Positions 1 to 9,482 of a DNA stretch of 64,000 nt are shown here, piece by piece (position 1 is the first letter of the stretch; every line of letters begins with the position of its first letter). Source of the stretch: Collybiopsis luxurians FD-317 M1 (Eukaryota > Basidiomycota > Agaricomycetes > Agaricales > Omphalotaceae); the NCBI GenBank assembly GCA_000827265.1, contig KN834774.1, forward strand, positions 546,328 through 610,327, given 5' to 3'. Both the position numbers and the translations under genes were made by a program. Under the pieces are notes generated by a model, which was given only the letters and a program-made list of their open reading frames with translations, was not told where the DNA came from and ran no database searches.

Positions 1-752
1 CGGATTTGAAGAGAAGTCCAACCAATGAATCCTCCGCTGACCTTTCAGATGTTGCCTGCGAACGATTAGGGCAACGAAGTAACAAATTCGGTGGTACTCA
101 CCGCTATAAAGTCATGGTATCAAGTCAAGGTGGAAGGAACAAAATTTCCCAGGTTCAGCTCACCTTATCCCGCACCCTCAACGAGCTTGTGTAAGCCGGG
201 CGCTTCAGTGCCCGCTTAATCGGGAAGTCTAACTTATGTGGTTTTAAGTTACCTATCTTATGTACATTGTGTAGTGTACAAGAATAAATGCAAGTATTTG
301 AGTGCCCACCCGAATGTGGTGGGCGGGCATGCAACGGAAGGTTGGGTAATACTTGGGCATACCGTGGGCACTCATTGCCCAATGGTCGCCCGACCATCGG
401 GCGATCATCGCCCGTTACTTTTCGGAGCTGTAAAAGCAGTACTTCTTCCTTCGTAAAAGGACTCGAGAAATATATTAAATATCGAACGACAAAGCCAATC
501 TATTTCAGCCGCAAAAGGTGCCGCAAAAGGGTTACTGTTTCTGATGTAAAATCAATTGCAAAAGGAGTTCTTTGTCCACAGCAAAAGTAAATCTTTCTCT
601 TGTGACAAAGCACATACATTTCTATTCCTTTTACAGTAGTAATAGTAGTTGCAAAATTATCTATATCATGTCCCCTTTTTCGGCAGTGATATTTATTCTA
701 TCTCATCAGGAAAATTAGTTGTAAAAGTAGTCGCAAAATTACAAATATTTCT
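1..752. other. CpG-retaining non-coding segment with nested palindromes
   Basis: No convincing protein is seen on either strand. The stretch keeps many CpG dinucleotides, unlike most of the window, so it is probably young or unmethylated. Around 300-415 there are short nested inverted repeats: GCCCACC pairing with GGTGGGC, and TCGCCCGA facing TCGGGCGA. From about 500 to 775 a CAAAAGG/GTAAAAG-type word recurs (GCCGCAAAAGG, TTGCAAAAGG, AGCAAAAG, GTAAAAGTAGTCGCAAAA, GCTGCAAAAG). The last of these coincides with the point where the adjacent gag-position ORF stops, so this may be a separate element inserted into the retrotransposon. Its class is not identified. Confidence 0.35.
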
Positions 753-3065
753 TTACCTTTTACAGCTGCAAAAGATCGGACCAGTGGTGGTGAAAGGAAT
801 TCCAGGTCCGGTGGTATTTGGGGAATTCACCAAACCCCTTGCATTCCAACCCGGTCCTTCCAACCGATTATTCTCATGGAAAGTTTCGGGTGTTCCTCTT
901 CTATGATATGTCAGACTGTCAGTCCTGAATCCCAAGTGATTCAGCCATAATGAGTGTCCCAAATTGGGCTCTGTCACCGTTTGTTCGGGATATTGACCCA
1001 CAGGGTGAGATTTATTAGCAAAATGAGTCGTCGATACAGCATACTTGTCTCGGGCAGCCCATCTTTCCAATTGTAGAGCTGCATCGAGAGGAATTTCACC
1101 TCCAATATGTACTTTTGAGCTTCCAGCTTGCAAATGTTCTGCTCTGGGAGAGAAAATCTCCTGCTTGGTTTGGGTTTTGAGACTTGTATGAGGATCCCCT
1201 GTGGTCATAGCAACTTCTGGCTCATCTGTCACTGATTCCATCTGGGCTCTTAGTACCCATGAGCCTCCCACATCTCCATGGATTCTCTCCTTGTACTGCT
1301 TCGCTAGGCAAATATCCTCATCTCGAGGATTTATTGCACTCATCAGTGTGTCGCTGGTGTTTTGCAATGCCAAACATCTTGCAGTTCTTTCTGAAAAGAA
1401 TTCATTCTCCTCCTTTCGAGACTTTCCTGAGGAGGGTTTGAGTTCCCAAACCCCGTCGGCTGTCCTCACCTGGTGTTCACCCCTTTCTTTGGGTACTATT
1501 AGCAGCCTGCAGTCCAGTTCAGTGGGTGGAAATCGCCTCGACTCTTCCAGATCCTCATAACTTGGAGTAGTAGTATTTCCCATAGATCTATGATACTCCT
1601 TTGCCACCTGAGCTATTTTCTGCTGGTCCCAAAATTGACTGGTATAACTGTAACCCCCAATAAGGTCATCTGCTCTCATGGACCGTCCTTGTTCCACTTT
1701 ATCTAATAGTGATAACATAGGAGAGTTCAGTGTTTTCCTCTCTTCATTATCCACTATTGTATTGAGCGGAAAATCAATTTGAGATTTTTGTATTGACTCG
1801 AGATGCCTCATGGTGGCCTCGTTCACCATTTCCATTTGTTCAGGATCCATAATCAGCTGTGATAGCCATAGGGCTCCCTCGTATACTTCTTTTGACTGGA
1901 ATATTTCATTATTTATTCCATTAGGTAGCTGGGAAGGTTGTTGCATTAGATGTTTCTGAAAATAGGCAGCTAGTACCCAGAAATTGTCCTTCATTTCTGG
2001 GTCTCGACCATTAATAATTTGAATATAATATCGCATTGCCTTTATTAATTCAAAACGTGTGCATTGATTGATTTGAAGTAAATCAACCAATTGATGTGTT
2101 AATTCTGTCGATGGTACGACACAAACATTCTGATAGGGAGGGGACATTAAGGAACTCTCGCAGTTCCAATTCTGTGTCTCCTTCACGAATTCTTCTGTCG
2201 TTGGAGGAGCAGGTAATGGACTGCTTTGCTCCAGTGAAGAGACAGTTCTTCTACCTATATCGGGGATTGGGCTCAACAATCCCTGAGCCTGTATCGCGTT
2301 GCTTTCTACTATCGGAGTAGACTGTTTTAAATTGAATGGAGACTGTGGGCCCCTTAATGAGAGTGGCCCCAACAAGTATAACCCCCGACTCGTCTCTTGT
2401 TCTGATTGTTGCAATGCAAATTTAGATTCTTCTTCTCTTGGTGTGAGAGGAAGTGGACATCTGATATGTTCTAATGGGGAGATGACCTCGTGTCTTGCCC
2501 CTATAGATGTATATCGTGTCATTGGAGATATGCCGATATCTTCATAATAATCCTCATTCTCAGGATGAGTTGGTGTGTGGAAGGGGCGTGTTGAGCTGAC
2601 TCCCACACTAAAACCTTGAGGATCTTCCAGGGAACGAGTTAATTCCGATAAATGAATTGTTTCTTGTTCCCTTCCTTTTTTGGGTGTTATTGGGGCACTT
2701 TGTGTTGGCCTCATGACTAGCCTTGAGTCAGCTCTAGCTGCCATATGATATGGCTGACCTCGCTGGGAGCAACTTGAAACATATGGAGTCGAGACCAGGT
2801 GTCCCGGAACATGAGGAGACCTGTGTTTGACAGGATTTTCCAGGTCAAATGGGTCTCTATCATTATGTTCCAAAATTTCCCCCATTCTTGAGGGTATGGC
2901 ACCTCTCGCAGGTGCTGATGAAACTGAGCGGTTGTCCAGTGTAGAAGCTCCACGTCGCTCCTCTCTTCTCTGGAACCTTGTAGCTCTCGCTGCTCTTTGG
3001 CATTCTTGTTCTTGACGCTGTCTTTCTTGTTCACTTACAAAATGTTTCGCAGATTCCCCAGACAT
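753..3065 (-). CDS. Gag-position ORF of an LTR retrotransposon
   Basis: This is an uninterrupted 770-codon reading frame, the longest in the window. It starts 50 bases inside the inner end of the LTR at 3115-3788, the position of gag in a Ty3/gypsy- or copia-type element. The N-terminus is highly charged (Gln/Arg/Glu-rich, residues 10-40), followed by a long Ser/Pro-rich stretch and a helical region (about 330-500) with few cysteines. I see no CCHC knuckle, protease, reverse transcriptase or integrase. The last residues (FCSCKR) fall where the CAAAAG-rich segment begins, so the true C-terminus and all of pol are probably missing. CpG is largely retained and there are no internal stops, so the element is young compared with its neighbours. 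The gag assignment rests on position, not on homology I can name. Confidence 0.55.
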   Translation of the reverse strand: MSGESAKHFVSEQERQRQEQECQRAARATRFQRREERRGASTLDNRSVSSAPARGAIPSRMGEILEHNDRDPFDLENPVKHRSPHVPGHLVSTPYVSSCSQRGQPYHMAARADSRLVMRPTQSAPITPKKGREQETIHLSELTRSLEDPQGFSVGVSSTRPFHTPTHPENEDYYEDIGISPMTRYTSIGARHEVISPLEHIRCPLPLTPREEESKFALQQSEQETSRGLYLLGPLSLRGPQSPFNLKQSTPIVESNAIQAQGLLSPIPDIGRRTVSSLEQSSPLPAPPTTEEFVKETQNWNCESSLMSPPYQNVCVVPSTELTHQLVDLLQINQCTRFELIKAMRYYIQIINGRDPEMKDNFWVLAAYFQKHLMQQPSQLPNGINNEIFQSKEVYEGALWLSQLIMDPEQMEMVNEATMRHLESIQKSQIDFPLNTIVDNEERKTLNSPMLSLLDKVEQGRSMRADDLIGGYSYTSQFWDQQKIAQVAKEYHRSMGNTTTPSYEDLEESRRFPPTELDCRLLIVPKERGEHQVRTADGVWELKPSSGKSRKEENEFFSERTARCLALQNTSDTLMSAINPRDEDICLAKQYKERIHGDVGGSWVLRAQMESVTDEPEVAMTTGDPHTSLKTQTKQEIFSPRAEHLQAGSSKVHIGGEIPLDAALQLERWAARDKYAVSTTHFANKSHPVGQYPEQTVTEPNLGHSLWLNHLGFRTDSLTYHRRGTPETFHENNRLEGPGWNARGLVNSPNTTGPGIPFTTTGPIFCSCKR

Positions 3066-3114
3066 CTCAGTGATGGAGAGAATGCTGTTATTTTGTTAGG
3101 ACCTTTACTACCTT

Positions 3115-3788
3115 TGTTGTTAGAAGCTTGTAGCAGGTTCAGTGAGTAGAAAGTAATTTATTATACCACAGCCGAGACAGAGTATGCGATGGGGAGTTGC
3201 TATGTACAACAAGTGATCGAGTCCTGTACAGTTTGAGTATTTGATATAGAGGAATGATCCTTGAGTGTCGAATAACAATTCTAGTAGCTCGGTGTGACTA
3301 GAGATTGTATATCGAAAGGACTCATTAAGACAGTATTAACAAGGGTTGACTCAGAAGGTTTGTGACTCGGTGTCCGTTTACCCTATGAGATGGAATATTT
3401 GAGAGGCTATGGCAGTCGAATAGTCTTGTTGATCAGTTCGACAAGTGAGAAGTGGATATGCCAGTGACTCGGTGTCAATGGGGTTTGCTCGACTCGGTGT
3501 TAAGCAGAATAATATTATAGACTAGTGAACAAGAGAACAGAAACAACACAGATCAAGATAGTTCAGGTAATAACAGCATTATTGTGGGAGATGTAGGTTC
3601 AAGGCTTTTATACTCTGCGGGGAGACATGTGGTCTTGTGAATAGAAGTTTGGAATGAGCAACTGGTTAGTTCGCCTTGCAAAACATGTGTCAGATTTGGA
3701 GAGCTGAATTGATTGGTAAGACTATTATTGAGTCATGTGGTAAGTGTACTGGTTGGAAAGAGCAGAAAAAATAGAGTAGGGCATAACA
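3115..3788 (-). mobile_element. Long terminal repeat (5' LTR of the minus-strand element)
   Basis: Read on the minus strand the segment begins TGTTATGCCC and ends CTAACAACA, a TG...CA-bounded LTR of about 674 bp. TGTTATGCCC-like starts are common in fungal Ty3/gypsy LTRs (established knowledge). A TATAAAAG box lies at 3605-3612. A GACTCGGTGT word is repeated at 3364, 3466 and 3491 in the downstream (R/U5) half. The gag-position ORF begins 50 bases further in. The exact inner edge is uncertain by a few bases (3115 or 3118). The partner LTR lies outside the window or was lost, so no target-site duplication can be scored; the outer flank begins CTCAT at 3789. CpG is retained. Confidence 0.6.
3605..3612 (-). 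promoter_or_regulatory. TATA box of the LTR promoter
   Basis: On the minus strand this reads TATAAAAG, about 175 bases inside the outer LTR end and roughly 540 bases upstream of the gag-position start. That is the expected place for the promoter that begins the retrotransposon transcript. Confidence 0.5.
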
Positions 3789-3789
3789 C

Positions 3790-5250
3790 TCATCAGGTCT
3801 GTGCAGTTGAGGAAGATGTGAGGTCATTGACCAGCGTAGGTAAGAAATTAAACTATCTACCCATAATTCATATATTTGACTATTCTTTGTAGCTTGTGTT
3901 CACTGGCAAGTATACAAATGTTGCTATACCTTGATTTAAAGAGGCTGGCTTCTTCAGCTGCTTCACCAAGTCAAATTTCCGGTCATTGAACTTGGAGAGT
4001 GTTGAGAAACAAAATTGTCATTGTAAGTGATGCAGATGAATGTGTCAAGGTGGCTTCAACATTGTCCCAGGTATATTCCACATTGGTATACTAGTAATGA
4101 GTTTGCCTGAACACCTTTGTCTCTTGCAGTCTCATTGGATTTCCCTAACCTTCCATATGGAGAGGCTTATTCAGTTGCTTCAAGTGGAGTGCTGACTTCA
4201 TGTCTGGTATTTCTCCTCAATATTCAAGTGTCCAATGGCCACATTGAGAAGCTAATCTCTTGTGCACATGACATGAACTCACTTGACAGATCTTTGTATA
4301 TTTTGATTGACGGAGGCTGGCTTCCTTAGCCAGCTTGGGTTATTTCCTGCCAGTAGATGACAAGGCTTTGGGTAATCCTGACTTTCCTCATTGGGCCTGA
4401 GCAGCTCAGGAAGTTGAGATGACATTGAGACCTGCATAGGTCAAACTATTTACCAGTAAATCTTATCTCTGACCCACCTTTTCAGCCTGTACTTACTGCT
4501 GGGCATACAAATGTCCCTATATCTCCATCTGAGAAGACGCTTACTTTAACAGCTGCATGAAATTAAAGGTCAGGTCATTGGTTTCACAGGTGTGGAGGGC
4601 CGAACCTGTCATTGTCACTGATAGTATAAGTGGCAAAGTGGCTAGCCAAAGGTAAATTTATCATCCATCTACTAGTGACAAAGAGAATGAATGTCTTTTT
4701 CTCTGTAGTCTCAAGGGTGTTACTCTAAACCTGCATACCAAGAGGCTGGCTTCTCCAGCTGCTTCATATGGAGTACCGGCCTTTACATCTGGTATTGCGG
4801 CTACCTACACCACTTTGCTGCAGGGGGATCCTCTACTGATTGTAGTTCTCCTGTTCAGCAGCATTGAAGGAGAGAACATAACATGCCTTCCATGGAATTA
4901 TCTGCTGAAACAAAGTTGTAGGTGTAGACAAGTGGTGCTCAACAGATGATCATGACTTGGGCAACAAAATTTGTTGGAGACTTGCAATCCTGTGAACACA
5001 TTAGTACGTGGCTGTCCCTATACTTCAATACTGAGAGGCTGACTTTGATGCATATTACTTCAAGTACTGAGCTCCAGTGTTCCATTCAATGTCTTTAGTC
5101 TTCAATGACAACATTCTCCACAGAATCAAAGTAGATGGTCTTAAATCTCACATTTGGCAATGCTCAAGGGTCAAACACAAATCCCGGTATCCTTCGAGAG
5201 GCTGGCATTGTTTGCTTCTAGTTGAACAGTAGGATTTTACTTTGGTTGAA
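3790..5250 (+). pseudogene. Decayed, tandemly duplicated multi-exon gene (unidentified)
   Basis: Two diverged copies of a unit of about 600 bp lie head to tail: 3790-4395 and 4396 to about 4960, with a third partial copy to about 5250. They share blocks in the same order: a GTGAGGTCATTGA-like / GATGACATTGAGA block, then GTTCACTGGCAAGTATACAAATGT / CTTACTGCTGGGCATACAAATGT, then AGAGGCTGGCTTCT..CAGCTGC, then TCTGGTATT. Each unit carries two introns at matching places. The first is AG|GTAAG..TTTGTAG in unit 1 and AG|GTCAAA..TTTTCAG in unit 2. The second is CCCAG|GTATATT..CTCTTGCAG and CAAAG|GTAAATT..CTCTGTAG. Exon-like translation (VFTGKYTNVAIP / VLTAGHTNVPIS) is broken by stops. No family is recognised. 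The LTR retrotransposon at 3115-3788 abuts the 5' end. Confidence 0.4.
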
Positions 5251-5699
5251 GTCTTGGGCAACCAACTTAACTGAGTTCATAACTGGTTATCAATGCTGTC
5301 AGACAGGAATTGGTGCAGTGGGCTTTCATGTTCATTTTCTTTTTTTCTTCAATTGGTTCACATATACCAACTCCCAGACACAACAACTACTATATACTTT
5401 GTGTATTCTGCCATATCATCTCCAACTCAAAAAGCTCAGGTACTGTCTATGCAGTGCCTTACTATGAAACAAGCAGCCTGCCAAAGTTGATTTATTCCCT
5501 TAGCAGTAGTAGATCTGAAATCGGGTTTTCAGATACTTTTACTTGACATTCTTATGTAAAGTTATAGTTGATGCTCAATCTGTCACTGTAGTTGCAATGA
5601 ATGGATTATGACCGAAACTAATTATTCACCTCTATTGTTGAAACTGTTTGAAGATACTTTAGACTCAATTTTGTATTATTATGCATTCTGAATCAGGCT

Positions 5700-5870
5700 A
5701 TTACCTTGGTTACTGGAGGTTTGCCGAGGATATCATCTTTTCCTAGGTTAGCTGAGGTTAGCTGAGGTTTGCCGAGGATATTATCTTTTCCTTGGTTACC
5801 TTCAGTGCACAGGTTACCCAGGTTACCTCAGGATATTGCCATATCCTAGTTGACCTAAAGCTCAGTCTAT
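5700..5870 (+). repeat. Degenerate 10-bp-period repeat (GAGGTT/AGGTTACC words)
   Basis: A tract built from GGTTAGCTGAG, GGTTTGCCGAGGATAT and CAGGTTACC words. It ends CTCAGTCTATTTTCTCTGATGTGTT, just upstream of the copia gag relic. A closely similar tract at 40630-40800 ends CTCAGACCAATTTTCCTGATGTGCTT, so both belong to one repeat family, possibly the LTR or leader of that copia element. Confidence 0.5.
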
Positions 5871-5924
5871 TTTCTCTGATGTGTTGCGGCTGCCACTCCT
5901 GTAAACTCTTGTCACCCTTCTGCT

Positions 5925-6970
5925 GAAGAGTGGGAGTTGAGGGATAGTCACCTCTCCAGTATTGTGTATCAGAATATTAAAGATCCTCAATCTATTGGTG
6001 TCACTCAAAACATGACCTCTCCACCAATGTGGACCAGACTTACCAGTGAATACAAGACTACTTCTGCAGCAGCACAAGCCCTCACCAAAGAAAGAATCCA
6101 GCAGTACAAGTACATACCTGGGACTCCTTTCAAAGACTACTTCAAACAACTTGAAGCTCTCAGGAAGGCAGCTAGCAACATGGGTTGCACTATCTCAGAT
6201 GATGACCTTTGATCTCATTTTCTTACCTCATTATTGGCTAAATATATCTGGATCTTGCAGACTCATGGTGCCCACACTTATTCTGATCTCAAACATGCTC
6301 TTATTGAGTATGATATGATGGTTGAATCTGCTTCAGCCACCTCTGGTAGTACTACTGCTCCTAATGCACTTGCTGCTGTAGGATGGAATGGGTCTAGCAT
6401 CATTTGCAATAATTGTAAGTGGGCAGAACATACAAAGAGAAATTGCTGGGTGCAGGGAGGAGGGAGTGAGGGAAAGGGACCACAATGGTATAATCCCCCC
6501 AAGGGCATGGAGCCGAACAAATCAAGTTCTATTCTGACTGGCAACTTCTTCACCTGAGTCAGTTCCACTTCTATCACAACTGCTGCCACTACCACTGTGT
6601 ACGACTTCAGAGATTTTGAACCTGGAGGTATGGAATGCTTGTTGGATTGTTCTATCCCAGCTGATTCTCCCTTTGTTAGACTGGGACAAGAGACTGGTGC
6701 CCTTCTGAGTAAAGCTGGGGAGGAGACTAATAAAGTAGCTTTGACCTCTGTTCTAAATAAGTCCATTGTTAGTAATGACATTCCAACTTTTATCAATAGT
6801 GCAGCCTCACATTGGAGTATCTATAACTGGCACTGCTTTATCATGCATACCTCTACTCATTCTATGGGATGTATGGCTGATGAAGGGCATAATGGGTCCT
6901 TTGTTATTGAAGGATACAGCATTGCCAAGATTGTTGTATGGACCAACGCAGGCAGCGACACCATGTTAAT
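5925..6970 (+). pseudogene. Ty1/copia gag-protease relic
   Basis: Reads as a copia-type Gag (the UBN2/retrotran-gag fold) with PPMWTRLTSEYKTTSAA, then a helix-rich middle (FKDYFKQLEALRKAASNMG, about 6130-6185). After a frame break near 6212 it continues with LKHALIEYD and a CCHC zinc knuckle, CNNCKWAEHTKRNC, at about 6411-6452. The region 6780-6815 reads TFINSAASHW where copia aspartic proteases have a D-S-G-A-S core, so the catalytic Asp and Gly are both changed. It ends near 6970 with no recognisable integrase or reverse transcriptase. The element is truncated and inactive. Confidence 0.7.
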
Positions 6971-6989
6971 TACAACACGCTTACTATAG

Positions 6990-7287
6990 CAAGATGACTC
7001 TTGTTTATTATTTCTTGCTATACCAAACCCCTTGTTATTATTTTGCAGTGGTTATTAATAAGCCACTATAACCCAACTTGTATCTGCCATTTATAGACCA
7101 CAGCGCGCCTCATGTCCCAATGCAATTTCATTTTTGAAGTAACCTAGATTGGCTCCGATCACGCATCACATATTCCCACCAGATAAGATTTCAAAAGATT
7201 AGATAATTAGATATTGCCATCAGATAAGGATGACAGGGGAGGATTACATATTAGATGGCTAGATAAGGGGGAAAAAAATGGAAAACC
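6990..7287. other. No gene recognised
   Basis: AT-rich sequence following the copia relic, with several AGATAAG words (7183-7270). Nothing coding is seen. Confidence 0.4.
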
Positions 7288-7479
7288 CTGCCTGCACAAA
7301 GTTTATGTAAGCTCTCACACTGATAACGATAAGCGCTCAGGAGGTTGGGTTAGGTTGGTTAGGGTTCGGGGTTGAGGATATCAAAAAAAAATTCTAAGTT
7401 GATATTCACATGCTATGGTAGATAAGCCTGATTTGGTCGAGATAAGATTGATAGGCTTATGTAAAGTTTGTGCAGGCAG
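7288..7479. mobile_element. MITE-like element with 25-bp terminal inverted repeats
   Basis: The left end 7288-7312 (CTGCCTGCACAAAGTTTATG..) and right end 7454-7479 are imperfect inverted repeats, matching at about 21 of 25 positions with CTGCCTGCACAAA exact. The 192-bp interior is non-coding and includes a short telomere-like TTAGGTTGGTTAGGG stretch. No clear target-site duplication is seen at these edges, so the superfamily is unknown. Confidence 0.55.
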
Positions 7480-9482
7480 TATACTTGAAAAAAACAAAAC
7501 AAAACAATGCAAAAACAATGCAAAACATGATACAATCTCAAATTTCAGCCTCCAGCGAGATCGCCCCAGTTCCAGTTCAAACTTTTTTCAATGCTTCAGT
7601 CCACCCCACTTCATAATGGTGCTCAATCCTCTGCCCAATTGCTGCTTATCACTTGGCATATGTAACCAGAGTCCTGACCCTCCACCAACTGTTCAGAATC
7701 CCCCACTTCCCAAACCATTTTCACCTGCTCCGCTCGCTTTTCCCATATCAATGCCTCACTCTCGAGAGTTTCCAAGGTACAACAAATTTCTTCCTGCACC
7801 AGAATATCTTCTGCTTGGTCCCGGTGTGCGGTTGCGCATGCACTTTATACCCTGCAATATGCAAAACTAAGTTAGCATGTGAGAAATTGATTACCTACTG
7901 TCATTGATCTCATTCTGTTCTCTACTTCAAAATACAGGATATCGTCGTATTTTCTGTGAGCTCCCCAACAGAAACTCCTCAAATATTAACATCAAGCAGA
8001 ATGTAGTTGATGCCAACTTATGAGGCTTCAATGACAATGAGTACCTTGCATCTCACTGCTTTTCGTTGATAGCTTCATTCCTGGAATGTAGTTAGATGAA
8101 AAAACCCACATTAAATATAAATACCTTTCACAGTGTTGTGCACCCTACTGGTGATTGGTTGCTCATTGTTCTGCAGCTGTTTTATAAATTTTGGGTTACA
8201 TCATGGGGTTTAGCCCTGAAGTAGAGGACTTACTGATCCGCCTGAAGAAGCTTCCCATGCGGCGTCATTGTTGCATCTGTTGAGCTCAGCTACACAGAGA
8301 TTTTATCAAAATTGAGCAACTTGAAGCCAGAGCTGTCTTTAGAAAAGTGGCATCCACAGGTAAAAGCCTAATAGTACATTGTCGGGACATTATGAGTGAA
8401 GGAAATAGTCTGAACTTTTCAATTACCATGCATTTATATGAACCGTAGATTAGTGAATAAAGGCTGGAAACATTCACTTAAGGGAGCATTGAGAAGCCCA
8501 CTGCAACCTGGAATTCAACTAATGACATTGCCCATAACACATGAGCTCCAGGGGGGGGGATGAGCATGAATGGCGTAGGAAAGTATTTGAAGTCTACTGT
8601 AAGCATAACTGAGGATGGTCTGACTATTTCAATCAGATAGATTATGGTACCATTCATTGCGGATGTGTCTAAACATACATCACATGTTATGGCAGTGAGG
8701 AATCAGCAGATGCAAGCAGAATTCAATGTTTTGCATGTGTTGGCATCTCCAGCATGGTGATCTCCAGCATGGTTTTGATTAAGCGTTCAACATACCCAGT
8801 TGATACCAACAACAATGTTTTGACATGGCCGGAATCAAAAGTGAGGGATGTCACTTCATATTATATGTTTCAATACTTTGTCTAAAGTCCTTATAGGGTC
8901 ACTGCAGAGGGCTGCAGCTGGATATGACCTAAATGCGACGCATTGTTGAACAAGGTCAAGGTAACATGAGTGGACATTTCATCATTAGATGCAGCGACTG
9001 CGCCTGAATCAGGGAAACAGGTACACCTAGAAAGGGAAGTGGTCGGCACTAAGTGACAAGCCATGAAAATTATAGATTCTTGTGAGAAAAGGACCAATTA
9101 TCATTTTCTGACATATGTATATGAATGTTTCGAAACATACCTGAATTTCTGTGATTCTACTATTATGCAATGGAATATGGAAAGCAAGAAGGCCTTGCTC
9201 AATTTGGATTGATTGATTGATGGCAACAATCAAGGACCCGGGACAGGCCATCCATGACTAATATCATTTCTCACTTCATACGTACCTAACAGATATAACA
9301 TATATAGTAATACACTGTGAGTCCGAATGCAAGTCAGCCATATTTTATGCAATGAATAAAGATGCACAGAAAATTGATACCAACGAGGCCAGTTTTATTT
9401 TGTGACATATGAGCCTACACCGAGTATGATAAAATATGATATTCAGAACTTTCTGAGTCTCTATATATACAGGTTAATCGAG
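7480..9482. other. No gene recognised
   Basis: About 2 kb with only short, unrelated reading frames on both strands. Two exon-like minus-strand stretches occur near 8890-9050 and 9130-9250, each bounded by possible splice sites, but neither gives a family I can name. CpG is low throughout, as in the pseudogenes around it. Confidence 0.3.

Noticed and set aside
1200..2550. Plus-strand open frames within 1200-2550
   Set aside because: Antisense shadows of the intact 770-codon minus-strand ORF.
7343..7370. Telomere-like TTAGGTTGGTTAGGG
   Set aside because: A single imperfect stretch inside a MITE-like element, not an array of TTAGGG.
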